64,000 nt of DNA, taken from the NCBI RefSeq assembly GCF_900496995.4, contig NC_044023.1, positions 20,282,453 through 20,346,452 of the forward strand. Reading direction: 5' to 3'. The DNA is from Aquila chrysaetos chrysaetos (Eukaryota; Chordata; Aves; Accipitriformes; Accipitridae). A program made the translations under genes and the position numbers. The notes under the pieces are model-generated. The model saw nothing but the letters and a program-made list of their open reading frames with translations, made no database searches and was not told where the DNA came from. How positions within the stretch are numbered: position 1 is the stretch's first letter; the number at the start of each line of letters is the position of its first letter. Positions 13,521-25,832 of the stretch are shown here, piece by piece.

Positions 13521-13799
13521 GATAAATCATCCTGTCCTCGCGCTGCCATTACGCCTAACCTCTGCTTGGCCCTTTCCAATTGTCACACAATTTAGCCGCA
13601 AGAGCCAGGACGAAGGAGCGCGGCTGGGTCTTTTTCAGTCGTCCTACCGCTCTCCCTGCAGTGTGGGAAAGAAGGGAGTGCTTAATTTACAGTTCAGCTA
13701 CAAATGCCCTGTTCTAGATAGCCTATCGAGACCGCGGCTTAGACACACACCTAGCTGGGCACCAGGAAAAACAGTGTTTGGATCTGGTTGGGTTCTAGG

Positions 13800-14390
13800 C
13801 TGGATCCCAAAGCTGGAGCCCGAGGGGCGGCCGGGGACCAGGCGCCGGCTGGGCAATACCCCTTTTTCTGCAGACAATCCTCACCGGCTTCACGGGTGTC
13901 ACCGTCCCTTTGTGCCTTCAACCCTGGCTGCCCGTCAGGTCCCACCGCACCGCCGGACACAAACCCCCCGGAGACGGCTGGCTCCGCGACACGCATTTCC
14001 CACCGAGACCTCCGACAGCCCCGGACCCTCCGTGGGATGCAGAAAAACCGCACGGACCGAAGCTCAGGTCTGCCCTATCGCTGTCGCAAAAAAGGGTTTG
14101 CTACGGCCCAAAAGCGCGTCGGGATTGCAGGCTGCGTGGATGCGGCGCGTGGGCGGACCGGCCGGGCTGCTGTCAGAGCAGCCCAGGCTTCGCGTGGGTG
14201 ACCGCACCGCCAGCGCTTAGGGACCGTCACGGCCGTGAAGGCGGCGCGGAGATGTCCTCAGGTGCGAGACGGTGGTGCAAATCTCGGGTTCTGCATAAAG
14301 AGAGAGACAGCCGCTGCCTGCAGCACGTGTAAGTCCAGAGCGTGGGCAGCGGACGGCGCTAAGGGGACTTAGGGCTGCCGCGGCCACCCA
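13800..14390. promoter_or_regulatory. CpG-island-like segment, no gene assigned
   Basis: By hand count there are about 50 CpG dinucleotides in some 450 bases, far above the surroundings, with dense CG clusters around 13820-13860, 13960-14050 and 14110-14260. It ends abruptly at an AT-rich block at 14400. On the plus strand a consensus donor GTAAGT sits at 14329-14334 (CAGCACGT|GTAAGT), so a plus-strand first exon is conceivable. Open frames overlap on both strands and match nothing known. The most likely role is a promoter of an unannotated noncoding RNA or a methylation-free regulatory element. Confidence 0.55.
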
Positions 14391-15100
14391 GGGAAATCTG
14401 TCCCTTCCAGTCGATTCAGCAATGATTACGAGGCGTGCTATATTCAAGAGACTGCAAACCGAGCTGGCCGGCCGTAGATATATAGTGCGAGGCCTGTGAT
14501 ATTTGTTGTCGGCCAATGCCACCAAGTAGTGATGCAAATAACCAAAATCCCAGAAGACTCATTGTTTTATGTAAGCACGATATATACACCTGGAAAATAA
14601 AACTGCGTGTGTGAGAGAGAACAAATTAAAATTCAATTTCATCTATGCCAAATAGATGCTATCATCAGTGGGAGGATGTTAGAGATATATTGGTACTCGC
14701 ATAATTCTTTGGTGAACTTTTATGGGCCAATTGATAAAAAATATTCTCATGAGAGCAATGCACATTATTTCTAGAGCTCCGGTATTTTACTAGCGAGTCA
14801 GTGCAGAGATGTGTGATTTACACAATGAACACAGAGGGCTACCTCGACATGGGTAGCACAAGCACGAGTGCTCCGTGGGGAATTCTCCCCTGGAATCAAT
14901 GCACAACATCTCTGTTTGGCCTGCGGACAGATGATGATCTAAGCCAGGATTTACATGGATTTCTCCTGTTAGAAAAGTAGCCAGTGCTTTTAACAGCAAC
15001 GTTCCAAGCAGGACAAAATGCAGCGTGATATAAAAAATAAAATCTGCAGCAGTCCTGCATCTTTCCTTATTATTGTCTTAAATGCCTTCAGCAGAGCAGA
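14391..15100. other. AT-rich block next to the CpG island; candidate enhancer
   Basis: Almost no coding potential, with an abrupt boundary to the CpG island. An exact octamer ATGCAAAT is at 14532-14539 and a SOX-type ATTGTT at 14561-14566. The 22-base gap is longer than the classical SOX-OCT composite, so they need not act together. Confidence 0.3.
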
Positions 15101-17700
15101 CCAATTTCTTCCAGCTCTCCACGTGTTCACAAAACCGAACACAAAAATCTAGATGAAATATATTCATCTGTGTCTTCTTTCCAGATGCGTGGCACTGGGT
15201 CAAATTCTTGCAGAGAAACAAACTGCTCCGATAAGGCCAGCGCTGTGCTAACCGTGATGTCCGCCCTCGCACAGCGCAGAGCAATACCTAGCTGGTCCAT
15301 GCTGCATGCGGGCACAGTCGCATTCAAGGTTCCTGACACCTGAGGATCTCAAAGCACTTTCTAAATAGCGGAGCGCCAGCTCCTTGCCCTGATCGGACGG
15401 TAGCTCTCATGGAAATCAGTCGCAAAGGTTCCTCGTGGCACAGAGGATGCTGGTTCAGACCCCCCCCTAGATCATCGGTCAGGATTTGCTTATGGAAAAC
15501 AGATGGACTTTGTGCTGTTTAAAATGAGAACTACATTCACTAATTCAGTCTCGTGGAGTTCCAGGTTAAAACGTCAGCTGAGAAGACTCTGGCTCTGCCT
15601 GTTGCAGGCCACGGCGGCACGCGGAGCTCACAAGGGATGCTCGTGGAGCCGAAAGACGCGGTCGCTGCTCCGCAGCACCTCCAGTGCACTGGCTGTGTGC
15701 GCAAAGCCCTCCCTTACTTCTGTGCTCTCAAGGGACCGAAAATTTAAATAAAAGAAAACGAAAATCCGTTTTCTGAGCTCGCCCCCCCCAGATGCAGTTT
15801 CTTTGAATTCACAAGTCCTGTCTGTGTGGAACAGAGCTCATTTAGTTAATTAGCACTGTTTAGATAGAAAAGAGCAGTGTTCAAAACCAAACCTGAAGCA
15901 CACAGAAAATTTACCCCAAACTGGGAAATCAGGTGCTTAAATGACAACAGCATTTTTGCATTTTACTACACCCACGCCGCCTGCCCCTGCTCTGCTGACT
16001 GCGGCAAATCACGGAGGCCCACGACTCCACGGATGCCTTTCTACGGGATTCACCTCGTCGTTCACCGCAGCGGGAGCAGCCGAGCTCGAGCTCTTCACCT
16101 CAGGCACAAAGAGGTCTGCAGGCACAACCTCTCACCCCCGCGATTACGAAGGAGATAAGTCACTCGGCTCTTCGTGCAGTGAAGGCTGCGAGGGGACGGC
16201 TGTGTCGGGAAATATTTGCTGGGGCTCAACATTCACCTGGGGTTTTTTATTTATTTATGCATCTTTGCATCAACACCTATCACAGCTCAGCCAATTTCTT
16301 TTTTTTGCATAAATTTATAATATAATAGACCCAGATGGTTAAAAACAAAAACCGGAGGGTTTTGTTTCTTCCGTCCCAAGAACAGGTAAGTATTTTCTTG
16401 AATCACGAGGAGTTTCACGGGCTGCAGGAGGAGGCCAGGTGAGACCGCGTGTCTAAGCCATGCATTGCAAACGCCCATCACTGTGGTCACGCTCTCATCA
16501 GCGCCGCACGCATCCTGCCTGCTTCGCCCCGGCGGGACAGAGGCACCCAGCCAGCGGTGCCACGAGAAAAAGGATCAGGATGAGTCTCTAAGGAAAAAAC
16601 TGCTGAACATAACGACTTCATTACTTCTAGCCAGCGCGGTACCAGTCACTGTCATCGACTTTGCCGTATTTTAGCCTTTTCAGCAGTTTTGCCTCCGCTC
16701 ATCTGTCTGTGCTAACATACGTAACTATTTTAGTAAAATCTAATCCAACTACAGAATAAATAAACCAATAGTAATATTGAGGTCTAATTAAAGACAAAAA
16801 CCTGTTGCCATCTTTCTAAACTGTCTTCATTTGACTTCACAAATTTGTACACACGTAAATCAGCCCATTGGGCCTTTTTTAGGCATGTAAATGACTCCAA
16901 GGGAGGGATGGGGGCCCCCGGCGAGACACCCGGGCCATACGACCCGAGCACTGCTCAGGCAGGTTCAGGTAAACAAGCATTTGATTTTGCCAACTGCATC
17001 TTGGGTTGCATGGATCACATCTTACTTTCCAAAAGGCATTTCCCACGGCTGCTGACAACCTTACCTTTTTGCTTCATACCAGTCAGCGGGGTTTTTGCCA
17101 TGAGGGTCGATCCAGCAATGATTTTTGGTATTTCTGCGATGTTTTCAACAGCAGGAATAGCTGCTGCATTCCTCAGCCAGAGATACCAAATTTAGCATCT
17201 TGTGGGAGGCAGCGCCGGTTATAGTTTGCAGGACTTGCTTGGGGACTGCAGCTTTAGCAGACCCTATTTGCTAGATCTGAACGTTTGCTGGGATCTGATA
17301 CCATTTGGGTCCATCAGATCTGAACAAATTTTGCAGGTCTGTGCACAAAGGTCGTACCAGGCAGCTCGGACGTAGAGGATTTACAGGCTGACCATTCGGT
17401 TTGAAATCAGATGCCATTGCTGTGTCGGCTTCGGCTTGGCTCCGCAGCATGGTATTCTCTCCTCTGACTTCCCATTCCTTTCTTTAAATGGCAAAAGTAG
17501 CTTCTTAGAGTGCCAAAGCAAACCCGAACTGTGAGAAGACACAAGGATGTGACCAGACACTCGCAAAGTGCTGGGTGAGCAGGGACCGGAGCCTCAGCTC
17601 TCCGCAGCGCTTGTAAGGGTAACAGCAGCAAATGGATTTGCACCGCTTGCCTCTGACACGATGTGCCTGCGCTGTCTTGCGGGATTGGGGGATTTCTCTG
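15101..17700. other. Gene-free interval, mixed composition
   Basis: Short unassigned frames only. The decamer AGATCTGAAC occurs twice (17273-17282 and 17316-17325), 43 bases apart. Nothing else stands out. Confidence 0.5.
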
Positions 17701-17729
17701 GCTTCTCAAACTACAACAAACACACATAG

Positions 17730-18400
17730 AAACATGTCCTAGTCAATAATTTATTATACTGAGATGGCAGCATAATTAAGTTACCAGAGGGCTTTGGGCA
17801 AATATCTGGTAGCATAAGGTGCTACGTGCTTTTGGCATGAGCTTTATTTAAACACATTGGATCAATTTGAATCAATCTGACATGTACACACTTCAGGGCA
17901 TGGCTAGTTTCAAATCAATTAAACTCCTTATGACTTTATGATTAGAAACCTGAGATTATAAAACATTAATATAAAATCACAGTTTATAAAGTGAAAAATA
18001 AAATCCCAGTGTAATGTTTCATGAAGATCACAGGAATCATTATATAAGCTTCATTAAACAAACAAGGTAAGGGTAATTAGGCTGTAAATTGAGTGCAGTA
18101 GTTAAAAAAAAGAGAAACTATAATTAGGAGGTGATGGCCACTTAACCAAAAATAAGGAAGTATGGATAACTAGTTGTCTGCTGCACGATTTCAAACAAAA
18201 ACACAATTGATTTCTTCATGAGATGGTGCGTCCGAACAAAACCTTCAGCCATACAAGTTGGTTGTAGCAATTGGCTGCGGGACAAGCGAGAAAAAGAAAT
18301 TGATTTGCAATTTGCCTGGAAAGAGAAAAAAAAACACACTGAGCAACAAGGTACGTACAGGTCTTGCACAAGATAGTGAATAAAATCCTAAATTATGTCA
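17730..18400. other. AT-rich block with repeated homeodomain-type sites
   Basis: Three exact TAATTA cores (17773-17778, 18074-18079, 18121-18126) and further ATTA motifs lie in 670 bases that are poor in open frames. This fits a conserved noncoding element but could also reflect AT content. Confidence 0.3.
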
Positions 18401-19379
18401 TAGCCACAAGTTGTGCTCTAAAGATATAATTCAGCAGAGCACCTGAGCAGGTGCTTGGGCACTTTCCTACGTGGTGAACATATATGCAGGGGCTTACCTA
18501 GAGAGGCCAGTATAAGTCCCACTAACATGGACAGGACTGAAATGTGCACTTCAGCGCCTGGCTGATGAGAAATGAGTTTAACCGGGGGGCTTGAGAGCAT
18601 TTCTAGGGGAAAGTCTGCCAGGAGATTTTACGTTCTTGTGCATTTAGTGTAGGAATTGCCAAATTCAAAAGTGCCATCCCCTGCTAAGCCAATTTTCATT
18701 AACCAAAGTCCCAGGAGAACTAAATCCTTCCAATGAGCATTCAATCTGTGGAAGGAGCATGATGATCTTGCTTCTTTGCTGGCTTGGCACAAATTACCCA
18801 AGCAGATCAAAACCATCCCCAGCACAACTGCATTTCTTGGGCAGATTCAGGCCAGCACACCTTTACAAATGCTGTGAAAGATCCTACAAGCGATTTCCCT
18901 TCAGAAATATGCATAACCATTTTGCATGTGCTTTTATCTGACCTACCCAATAAATACATGTTAATACAACGAAGTGTCCAGTACCAAAAAAAATAAAATG
19001 CTGTGGATGGGAAAATGCAAGGGGCTTCCCAGCGGTTCCCTCTCTTACACGAGGCACCAGTTGCTTCCTATAGCACTCAGACGGTGCCAAAGGGCAGGGT
19101 CCAAAGTCCACTAAGTTGGCAGAAAAATTCATCAGCTTCAGCGAACTTCGCACCCGGACTGGCGCACGTAGGAAATCTCCTTTGCTCTTTGTTTTAATGA
19201 GGTTGAAACACAGGGGAGCCGCACACAGCTTTTGTAGCTTAATCTTTGCTCACACCCAAACGACTGTTCATTTAAAGATGTAGAGGGTCTGAAGAAAAAA
19301 AAAAAAAAAGCAAAACGTAGAATGGGACAACCGTAACTGATGCCAGGCACAGAAAAGCCCTTCTGGCAGATCCCATTGT
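18401..19379. other. Gene-free interval, mixed composition
   Basis: Only short unassigned frames, and a poly-A run at 19295-19309. No splice-bounded frame or recognisable repeat was seen. Confidence 0.5.
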
Positions 19380-20130
19380 GCAGGATCGGATCCCCTGGGT
19401 CGGGTATCGTCCTCCGTGCTGGACCCGCCGCAGGAAACCCAGGCAGACCAGCGTGCCCAGTCTGCCCAGTCCCAGCAGCCAGCTGAATAAGAGACAATCC
19501 CCTCGCAGCCCAGCCCGGCTGGCAAAACGCCGGGCGTTCTCATGGAGCCCAGCTCCCGCGTTCCTCCTTTCCCCGTCCTCCTCCCCGGAGAGCCCCCACC
19601 GCCCGGCCGGGGCTCGCACAGCCCGGCGTGGGATGCCTGTCTGTCTGTCCGCAGCCAGATGGTTTTACTTCACACGTAAAAGCATCCAGCCTCCTCCTCC
19701 CCTCTCCTCTGGGCTCGCCGGGGGCTGCTGCACCGGCTTGGCCATCGGCACCCTGCGTTTGCTGGCCGGAGCGGGTCTGCGGCAAACGTGGGACCCGTTT
19801 CAAAGCCAAGCAGCCAGCCAGGCCGGGAGAGCCTTCCAAACCCCGTAATGACATCCCGATGGCTCAGAAAATAAGGTAGCAAGACTCTTGCGAGGCTTGA
19901 AATAAAACCCAAATCTGGATCGCTTCAGCCTCGCGCTGCCACTTTGAACTTCTTGGCAACCGGTTCAGAGCCTTTGAAGCTGCATCCCGGTCCCACCTCC
20001 CTCCCAGTTCAAACGCAGCGTGGCCGGCACGCCTCCGTCAGCTGGCCGGCACATTGGTGGCGGCTCACGGCCGGGCGACTGCCGCGCTCCCGCAGACCCG
20101 CCGGCACACCGGCAGCATCTCGGTCCGGGC
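19380..20130. other. GC-rich, CpG-containing segment
   Basis: CG dinucleotides recur throughout, for example around 19500-19630 and 20020-20130. Overlapping frames on both strands have Pro/Arg/Gly-rich translations without recognisable domains. It is weaker than the two CpG islands and could be ordinary GC-rich avian DNA. Confidence 0.4.
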
Positions 20131-22284
20131 ACCGCGTCTCAAGGGGGATTCATGGGGAAAGCACCGGCTGGAGGGGTTATTGCAGGGAATTAATAAGCTG
20201 AAAGAAAAGATGAGCCTCTGTGGTGAGCCGTCAGGCCCCCGGGATCAGACCCTAAAGGTCGAGGTATCTGAGTCAGACCCCCAAAATCACGACCTTGAGT
20301 TTAGAGGACGGGGAGGTTTAACTCACTGCCCGAGGCTCGGCTGGTTCCCCGGTGGCTTTTAGTTTGGTTTTTAAGGGTGGGATGAATCACTTTTCTATGC
20401 TTTCCTCCCTGCCCGGAAAGGTGAGAAACAGCTAAAACCGAAAGAAACCCCAGAAGTCGGCGATATTTCCTGTGGCTTTGCCGCAGACGCCAGAAACCGT
20501 CCAACCCCTGGGGAAAGGGCTCCATGCGTGCGCAAACGCGGAGGAGAAAAACCGGTTCCATCACAAAAGCCGTGGGGACAGGGTGGCCGGGTGACACCGT
20601 CCAGCCCTCGCCACCTCCCCGCAGAGCACAGGGTGACGAGTCTGAAGTCAGAATTGGGGGGGGGATCCCAGGGACCCCCCCTAGCTGGCTGTGCCACCAC
20701 AGGGCTCTCGAGCCGGCAGCGGGACGAGGAGACGGCGAGGGAAGGTTTTTACGAGCTGGCGTACGGCAACTCGCCAGGGATGCCGGAGCGCTGGCTGGGA
20801 GCCAGCACGACGCTCCTGCATTTATTAGGGGACCCGCTGGCTTACCAGGAAATTACACAACGGTTAAATGCTTTATACATTGAACTAGTTTATTAAGGAG
20901 CTGCTCGAGATTTTTTTCATAGAGGGACCATTCTGGAAATTATGATGCTGTGAGCAGGAGCCGGCCCCGCGATGCGGCATGGCTTGGCGGCACGGTGCCG
21001 CTGCATCGCCGCTCGCGGGGAACAGGAGCGCAGCGTGCGGAAAAAAGAGCCATAAAATGGGAGATCTCTCCCAGGAGCCTGCAAACAAATGTAAAAGAGC
21101 AAATCCCAACAGGCAGGCGTGAGCAGGGCTGCGGCTACGGCTGCACGCCAGCAAAGTCACGGCTGCGGCACAGGCTGGCAAACTCACATGGGTTTTTAAT
21201 CTGTGAGTGCGGGCATCGCCGGACAAAAACCACGGCAGGATAAATCCCACAGGGAATAAATGTTTGTCCCATGCCTGGGCCAGGCTGGGGAATGGACACA
21301 TCCCCACTGGGACTCCCTGTGCCGGCACCCCTGCCCCACTGTCCCCTCCGGAGATGGGACCAGACCCCGGCGCTGCTTCACAGGTCACCTCTAATTTTCC
21401 ACGGAAGCAAATCCAGCTGTGACTCAGTCCGGCCTCACACCCCCGGCAGGATCTGCCAGGTGGGCAGGGTGGTAAATGCCAGCACAGAGACTAAAGAGGA
21501 ATAATCCCTGCCAGGTAACGAGTGACTCAGGCACATACCCCAGGGCTGGCAGGTGCCAAAGCCAACACAGATAAATGACAAACAATGAACCTTGAGACTA
21601 GAAATAAAACAACCTGCGGAGTGGAAAGGTCACAGTCGGGTCTGACCAGAAAAGTCACCGAGGCTGTTGCAGATAAGCAAAGAAAGGAGTCAAAAAAAAT
21701 CCCCGCGCTTTCTTACGGCGGTGGGAGGCAGCGAAGGAGCGCTGGGCTCCTGCCTGGCACCCTCCCTGCGACGTGCTGGCGGCAGAGGGACTTTGCAGGG
21801 GGACACGGCCGTGGCCAGGGGGTTGCACGCTCATTCCTGCAACCCACCCAGCCCCAGGGAGCAGCCAGGTTCTGTCCGGTGGCCTCGGGCACAGCAGCAA
21901 TCATCTGCAGGGACAAGGAGGGGAGGGCGACCGTTTCTGATTAGGTAGGAAAATTGGGGAGCCTGCATGGATGGCTCCAACCTGTGAGATCCCCAAAGGA
22001 ACGCGCTAAAACCGTCTCTACCAACGCAAACCAAAAAGGTCGCCCACGGCAGGAGGGCGTGCGGCCGTCCTGGGGGTTACGGCAGCCGTTCTGCACGTCC
22101 CGGTGAGGAGCGGCAGAAAATGAGTTTTCCGTGGCAGGCATAACTGTCAACACAGCGTTTGCATTGCATCGATTACCTCTGGAGAAAATGGGGACGGCGA
22201 GTGTATTGACCTTTACAGGGAAAGCATCAAGTATCTACAGGCTTTCCGCTGCAGAGCAGAAGCACACTGCTTGCCTGTTAGCAC

Positions 22285-22316
<32 letters not shown>

Positions 22317-22640
22317 ATGTCTCGCTACCCCCTGCCCCCTGCCTCGAGGGCACGAGGAATCGTGTCCTTCCAGTGCCGGTATGCCCTTGGCTTTGCCCAG
22401 AAATCGCTACGTAGCTGCTCAAGGCATTCTCCCAGCACCTGGTCTCCTGCACTTTTCGCTCCTTCGCCTTTTGACTTTGAAGGCAAGGTTGTGGAAAATA
22501 CTGGTGGAGCTCAACAGCACCCTGCCCTCAGCCACCTCTAATCCTGGACAATCCAGGCACGCGCGCTCCGGCGGGCAGTACATCATGTACAACTGCTGGA
22601 GTGTCACCAGCGAGGACGAGGCAAGCGGCCGCTATGGCCA
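20131..22640. other. Gene-free interval, GC-rich
   Basis: Overlapping frames on both strands without recognisable domains. CpGs are fairly frequent at 20.52-20.80 kb. The longest A run of the window is at 22285-22313. The sequence before it does not look like a spliced-gene retrocopy. Confidence 0.5.
22285..22313. repeat. Poly-A run (29)
   Basis: The longest A tract in the window. No polyadenylation signal directly precedes it and no target-site duplication was obvious, so a retrotransposon tail is not supported. Confidence 0.85.
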
Positions 22641-24100
22641 CTCACCCATGAAATGTAAATTTAATGTAACTATTTGCAATGTAAAGTGCTTTGCACTTTG
22701 AGAAATACGCTATTATTTGTGCCTTTTATTGGAGAGAGGGGGAAAAATATATTCAGAAACAGTCTCTTGTGCACGTTCACTTCTTCCTGCATCCAGAGTT
22801 ATGGAGTTTATATTGAAATTTAGCAGCTGTGGGATACACGGACCAACAGTGCCATCACCACTAAATCATCTCTTATTTAGCTAATGCCCTTCATCGCTCG
22901 CACTCTCCTGCAAAAGCTACATATGGAATAGAAAAGGACCTGCCAGGCTTACAACAGACTGGTCAAAAAAATTCCACCTCCATTCAGTTCCTCCAAAATG
23001 CACTGTCCTAATAATATCAACAATGTCTTTATAAATATTTCAGGACTAGTGGGTTTATTCTTAGGCAATAATAACGTTTTCCCAAGAGTCTTTTTTGTTT
23101 GTTTGTTTTCATTCACCTTACCAACAGTGTCCACCTCAAAACAGTTAAATCAATTGCGAAGGAATAAATGCAAATACATTAAAGAACATCTAATCCACTA
23201 TTGCCGCAATTACAATGTATTATTCTATTTAAAATTACGACAAAGACTTCTTAACTTTCTAGTCTCACACTACATATTAAGGAGCTGTCTTTTTTTTAAC
23301 TGTACATCTGTAGATATTAACAAAGCAAGAAAAAAAAAAAGGGCTTGCAAATACAAGTATTTAAATTATTTCAAAATAATGTGGGGTTTTTGCCATCTCC
23401 TGACTTTTAAATGCATCTTTCTCTCACTTTCAGGTCAACATCATAAATTATGAGTTTCGCAGCCAAGGAATTGGAGCCCCTGGTAACTCAGGAATTAATA
23501 GACTGGGGGGGAAGCAGTTGAGAAAAAAACATTATTGTTAGAAGTAATGCAAGGAAAGGTCTTTATAAATGTTACTCTGTATTCACAGACTCAAGAGGAA
23601 ATGCCTCCAGTAAATCCCTGCAGAAGACGGTTTAAGCAGAGCTTTCACATCACATTGCTATGGGCTATTAACGCTCATGCAATCAATTAGCTGAGTGCAT
23701 GAGAGAAGCGATAACTTCGTTGCTCCTCAAGGATGTGGCCACCTCCTTGGTATTCAATCGAACGAAAAGACTTGAGCCTGGCACGAGGCAGCTGACCTGC
23801 TCTGAAACGCTAACGTACATCCACAGCGGGTGGTAGGGCTTCGGCTGGAAGAACTGGGCACATCCATGCCCCCTCGCCTCGTCTAGGCAACGTGACATCC
23901 CTTGTTTCTGCTTAGATTTAACAAGTTAACTATTGCAAGCTAGTTACATCCTTATAAATTTCCCCCCACAAAAGAATATACTTTTGCCAGTGAAGCCAAA
24001 TTATGAAAGACCATGTGGCGTGACCTAGAAGACGGCACGACCGCTTGTTGATTTCTTTTCTTTCTTTGGTTCAAAATAAATTAATTGTTTATATTGTATT
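22641..24100. other. AT-rich gene-free block
   Basis: Contains a T/GTTT-rich tract (23091-23109) and one 151-codon plus-strand frame (22998-23453) whose Phe/Leu/Asn/Lys-rich translation looks compositional. No domain is recognised. Confidence 0.5.
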
Positions 24101-25803
24101 TTTTTGACCTGCAAGTCAAAGACTTGTTTTGCTCCAGAAAATGCGAGTGACTGCCTGGCCAGGCTTAAACTGGTGACAAGATTAGTCAATGGAGGTGACA
24201 AGTGCCTTAACAGCCTCAGATGCTTGGTAAGGAATGTCCCTGCACCAAACCATAACCTTTCACTAAAAGTTGGGCGTGTTAAACGCTGCAGCAGAGTATC
24301 TGGTATCCCGGTATGAGAGCAAACACGCGTCACCTCAGGGTGACACCGTCCCTCATCAGAAACCGTGGCAGGCGGCCACAAGGGACATTTGTCAAGCAGC
24401 CCTGCCGAGACACCCCACAGCCCTCGTCCCTCACCCAGGTGAGCTGGGCTTACCTACTGGGATCAACCTGGTGACACAGAAAGTTGAAGATTGATGGGGG
24501 TGAACAAGATCTTCATCATTCAGTGAGATAACAAGAGGCAGAGATAAATACTTCTGCAGGCTGCATGGCTGGGAGGAGTGGTTGTACCTCGCGATTCATT
24601 AGGTTTCCAGAAAGCTTCGTTTGCTGTCATTAAGTGCTACGCTAACGGGACTGAGTGGTTTTCCAGTGACTTGACTCCAGGAGGCACAGCAAAACTCACA
24701 TCAAGCACTTCTTTAAGCCACAGCCTTAGCAATGACTAATATCAAAAACCTGGGGAAAGAGAGAAATGCGGGTCAATAAAAGCTATAAGGGTGGTTCTGC
24801 AATCAATTTGCTGCGCCGCAAAGGACAGACAGCAGTAGGAAGGCAGGCAACCCGGAGCAAAGGCATCCCAAAGCCTTACTGCAAGAGCTGCCGTGGTTCT
24901 CGCGTGGGAAAACAAGCACGCGTAGCACTGCGTGCAGCGGAGAATTATTATGGAAGACTTGATCGTTTTCTGTCTTACATCAGTGTAAATCGGGAGCGCC
25001 CACGGGGTTACTAAGCTAAAGCCTAAAGTAACAACTAAAAGTTGTTTGCCAGATTGTGCCGAACTCCTCCCAAGCGTGAGGACGTTGGCCCCAGGTCCCG
25101 TCCCAGGGTGCGGAGAGGACACGTTTGCATCTGCCGGCAGCGATGGACTCGGGGGGAGCCTGCTCATGGCCGTACCTGCGCCCCTCGCCACTAAGCCGGC
25201 CATAAACCTCACCCGCTTACCTTCACCCCCCCCAATAATACACCCAGTGCCTTCCAGCAGACCCAGTTTGTGGAGGGACTGGAGGATTCAGACATCCAGC
25301 GCTCACGTAGGAACCTGCAAGCGTCCGTGGCAGCTGTCCCCGAGGAGGACCGCGGGCAGTTTAGGCACCGGTGACCGGGCTCGGCCTCGGGTCCCCTCGC
25401 CCCACAGACACGGCTGCCACGAGACCTGGGGCCGGTGGGTCCCATTGCATCGATCATCCCCCCCGCAAGGTTCTGCCGCTTTTACGCGCCGCTTTCCTTC
25501 TCATTTAGCGTACACAGTGAAACGGGTTAAAACCTAAACCTATTTATAATAATTATTCTGGAGGTTGTCTACAGATAATGTAGAAAATAACGCTGGATTT
25601 GGAAAAAAAAATCCCTTTTAGCTTTAATTAAAGCATTTCAAAGCCACTAGAAGGTTATTTACAGGGTGCGTAAATGTAACTGGAGGGGAGGCAGAGTCAA
25701 GGGAGTTCAAAGGGTGTCTGTGAAAAGAAAAAAGCCACTGCGTTATTGACACCGCTTCCTGCTTTCTCACACTCAACAACCTTCTTAAAACAAACTAGAG
25801 GAA

Positions 25804-25832
25804 ACAACAGCAACAACAACAACAAAAAAAAA
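25804..25832. repeat. CAA-type trinucleotide repeat with A run
   Basis: Imperfect CAA/CAG units grading into a short A tract. Confidence 0.75.

Noticed and set aside
22285..22313. Poly-A run as the tail of a processed pseudogene
   Set aside because: The preceding sequence shows no polyadenylation signal close by, no recognisable coding remnant and no target-site duplication.
22998..23453. 151-codon plus-strand frame as a gene
   Set aside because: Phe/Leu/Asn/Lys-rich translation typical of AT-rich DNA, with no domain.
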